DNA of 7,802 nt. It comes from Flavobacteriales bacterium UBA1995 (GTDB lineage: Bacteria > Bacteroidota > Bacteroidia > Flavobacteriales_D > Sanyastnellaceae). The stretch is from positions 20,170 through 27,971 of the forward strand of contig DDCX01000092.1 of the NCBI GenBank assembly GCA_002336475.1, read 5' to 3'. Shown here piece after piece: positions 6,082-7,802 of this stretch. How positions within the stretch are numbered: the first letter of the stretch is position 1; each line of letters starts with the position of its first letter. The position numbers were made by a program, and so were the translations under genes. The notes below the pieces were generated by a model. It ran no database searches. It saw nothing but the letters and a program-made list of their open reading frames with translations, and was not told the DNA's origin.

Positions 6082-7802
6082 ATGATGCTCCGTCTTTCTA
6101 CCCTTGCCTTCGGGCTTTTGGTTGTGGTGTCCTCTTATGGGCAACTGGACCATTCCACACGTTGGCCGTCTCCTGTGGATTTGGCGGATGGAACAGAGGT
6201 CGGGACAGAGGTCAATGCGGTGGAGGCCTATACCGAGGCCAACCGGTTGATCATCGAGGAAAATTGGACCGAAGCTGCAGCGCTGATGGAAGTGCTCTTC
6301 AATGAGGCTCCAGACAACAGGAATTTTGCGTTCAAGTGGGCACTGTGCCTGCAAGCCATTCCCGGTCGGATTCAGGAAGCGGTGCCTTTGGTGCACTTGG
6401 CGGTCAATGGACCTTTTGCCTCTCGTTACAATGCATTTTCTGTAGACCAAACCCTTCCTCCTGAAGAGGCATTGCAACTGGGTTTAGATGTGCTGCAGTT
6501 TGCCTATCATTTTGCCGAAGCCAGAGCACTGGCACAAGTGGTGGTCGAGCGTTTTCCAAAACGGGATTACCGCCACAAAAGGGCGTTGGAGGTGATGGAG
6601 GAGTGCGACTTCGCTGCGGCATGCGTGTTGGAGCCCATCCGCATGGACATTGCCCCAGTGGATGCGTTGAACAGCAGTGCCGACGATTATGCGCCTGTCG
6701 TCACACCTGATGGAAGCACTTTGTATTTCACCTCGTACCGCAACTTGGACAAAACGTCCAATGATGTAGGACAGATTTACCGCTCTAGTAAAGTCGGGGC
6801 CACTTGGTCTCGGCCAGTGCGCTTGGACTTGGGCGAGCTTCGCGACATGTCGACGGTGGGCATCCTTGGCGATGACGCTGGATTGTTGGCCTACAGGGGG
6901 TTCCGCAAGGAGGGGGACATTTGGAAGTTGACCAAGGACGATTTCGGGGGTTGGTCCTATGAAGAGAAGGTGGGATTCCCCATCACTTCTCGCCATTGGG
7001 AAACGACCATGACCGAGCGTTTCGACGGTTGGGAACGGATTTTTGTTTCGAACCGTCCTGGTGGAAGTGGCGGTCGCGATTTGTACCGCACTGTGAAATT
7101 GCCGGACGGGTCATGGTCTGAGCCCTTGAATTTGGGCCGCAGGATCAATACCCCTGGTGAGGAAGAAAGTCCAGTGCTGAGTGCCGATGGGCAGAGCTTA
7201 ATATTTGCCTCAACCGGCCACCCTGGAATGGGTGGATTTGACCTATACCGCTGCAGGCGGTTGGACAACGGCAGCTGGAGCGACCCTGAGCATTTGGGCC
7301 ATCCATTGAATACACCTGGCGATGAGGCGGTCCTGAGCATGGATGCATCTGGAAGTGCGGGGTACATTTCCTCAGCGCGCGCTGGAGGCGATGACCTCAA
7401 CATTTATCGGGTTGAATTCTTGGACGAACCCGGCGAGGAGTTGGCCGTGATGATCGGCGAAGTTCTGGCTTGGGAGCCGGGAGATGTCATGGAAGTGCGG
7501 TCCTTGGATGAAGGGGCTGCCATTTTCCGGGTCTTTCGCGCCAGGAAGGGCACCGGTAAGTTCTTGGCTGCACTGCCGCCTTGCCGGGAGTACAATTTCA
7601 GTTGGGTGCGCAACGGCGAGAAAGTGATGGAGCGGAAGGAGTCCATCGGTTGCGGGGCTGCATATGGAGTGGGTCAAGAGGTGTTGCGCCTCGATCCTTT
7701 CGGGATAGGCAGTTTCGATCAAAACGAAATGCCGGAAGAGCCCATGCCAGACATCGATCCTGTTGAGGATGTTGTGGAGGTGGCGACTGAAGCGGTGGCG
7801 AC
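6082..7802 (+). CDS. Secreted TPR + PD40 beta-propeller protein, PorE-like or OmpA-family (runs off the right edge)
   Basis: The frame is open for 573 codons plus two bases with no stop. Residues 1-20 form a signal peptide (basic MMLR, hydrophobic core, likely cut after SSYG), so the protein is exported. Residues 45-175 look helical and TPR-like (NWTEAAALMEVLFNEAPDN). Residues 200-443 form about five repeats of a PD40/WD40-like propeller: DDYAPVVTPDGSTLYFTS (201-218), EEESPVLSADGQSLIFAS (360-377) and DEAVLSMDASGSAGYISS (414-431), separated by W-S-x-P loops (242-245, 345-348, 399-402) and DLYR/NIYR strand ends. A beta-rich segment (about 452-520) and an acidic, proline-containing stretch (about 549-573) follow. 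TPR, propeller, then a beta-sandwich is the order known for PorE of the type IX secretion system and related OmpA-family proteins; the OmpA-like domain would lie beyond the window. Tandem ATGs at 6082 and 6085 are both possible starts. Architecture is well supported; the PorE identity is inference. Confidence 0.82.
   Translation, partial: MMLRLSTLAFGLLVVVSSYGQLDHSTRWPSPVDLADGTEVGTEVNAVEAYTEANRLIIEENWTEAAALMEVLFNEAPDNRNFAFKWALCLQAIPGRIQEAVPLVHLAVNGPFASRYNAFSVDQTLPPEEALQLGLDVLQFAYHFAEARALAQVVVERFPKRDYRHKRALEVMEECDFAAACVLEPIRMDIAPVDALNSSADDYAPVVTPDGSTLYFTSYRNLDKTSNDVGQIYRSSKVGATWSRPVRLDLGELRDMSTVGILGDDAGLLAYRGFRKEGDIWKLTKDDFGGWSYEEKVGFPITSRHWETTMTERFDGWERIFVSNRPGGSGGRDLYRTVKLPDGSWSEPLNLGRRINTPGEEESPVLSADGQSLIFASTGHPGMGGFDLYRCRRLDNGSWSDPEHLGHPLNTPGDEAVLSMDASGSAGYISSARAGGDDLNIYRVEFLDEPGEELAVMIGEVLAWEPGDVMEVRSLDEGAAIFRVFRARKGTGKFLAALPPCREYNFSWVRNGEKVMERKESIGCGAAYGVGQEVLRLDPFGIGSFDQNEMPEEPMPDIDPVEDVVEVATEAVA

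Noticed and set aside
5689..6477. 262-codon minus-strand open frame spanning the E2 end, the gap and the start of the TPR/PD40 gene
   Set aside because: The composition is unlike a folded protein (many His, Gln, Arg), no motif is visible, and the opposite strand carries clear domains on both sides of the gap.

Overview
The window looks like a conserved, housekeeping-type stretch of a Bacteroidota chromosome. The lineage is probably GC-rich, since the DNA reads as clearly more than half G+C. That assignment is inference. It rests on the aminotransferase N-terminus, a GT2 protein carrying a degenerate sugar-transferase tail, a TPR + PD40 envelope protein of the kind typical of this phylum, a candidate TAnnTTTG-type -7 element, and the lack of clear Shine-Dalgarno sequences. 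No RNA gene, insertion sequence, integrase, CRISPR array or phage gene is visible.

Layout. The left quarter is on the minus strand. A complete sodium:solute symporter (1797 to 322) is followed after 34 bp by the first 95 codons of a class I PLP-dependent aminotransferase, probably aspartate aminotransferase, which leaves the window at base 1. A 236-bp divergent gap (1798-2033) separates these from plus-strand genes: recR (2034-2660); a 629-residue glycosyltransferase overlapping recR by the 4 bases ATGA (2657-4546); an E2 dihydrolipoamide acyltransferase (4624-5988) with its own candidate promoter; and, after a 93-bp gap, a secreted TPR/PD40 beta-propeller protein (from 6082) that runs off the right edge.

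Functional picture. The genes do not form one pathway. RecR is a recombination mediator. The glycosyltransferase is membrane-anchored and probably makes a cell-surface glycan. The E2 is the acyl-transfer core of a 2-oxo acid dehydrogenase, most like the branched-chain type, with no E1 or E3 gene beside it here. The last gene is an exported, probably outer-membrane-associated protein whose visible architecture resembles PorE of the type IX secretion system or a related OmpA-family PD40 protein. The deciding C-terminus is outside the window.

The most unusual item is the glycosyltransferase. Behind a complete-looking GT2 domain and four predicted membrane segments it carries what looks like a collapsed polyprenyl-phosphate glycosylphosphotransferase lacking its catalytic middle. 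I see no strong evidence for a wholly new multi-gene system.
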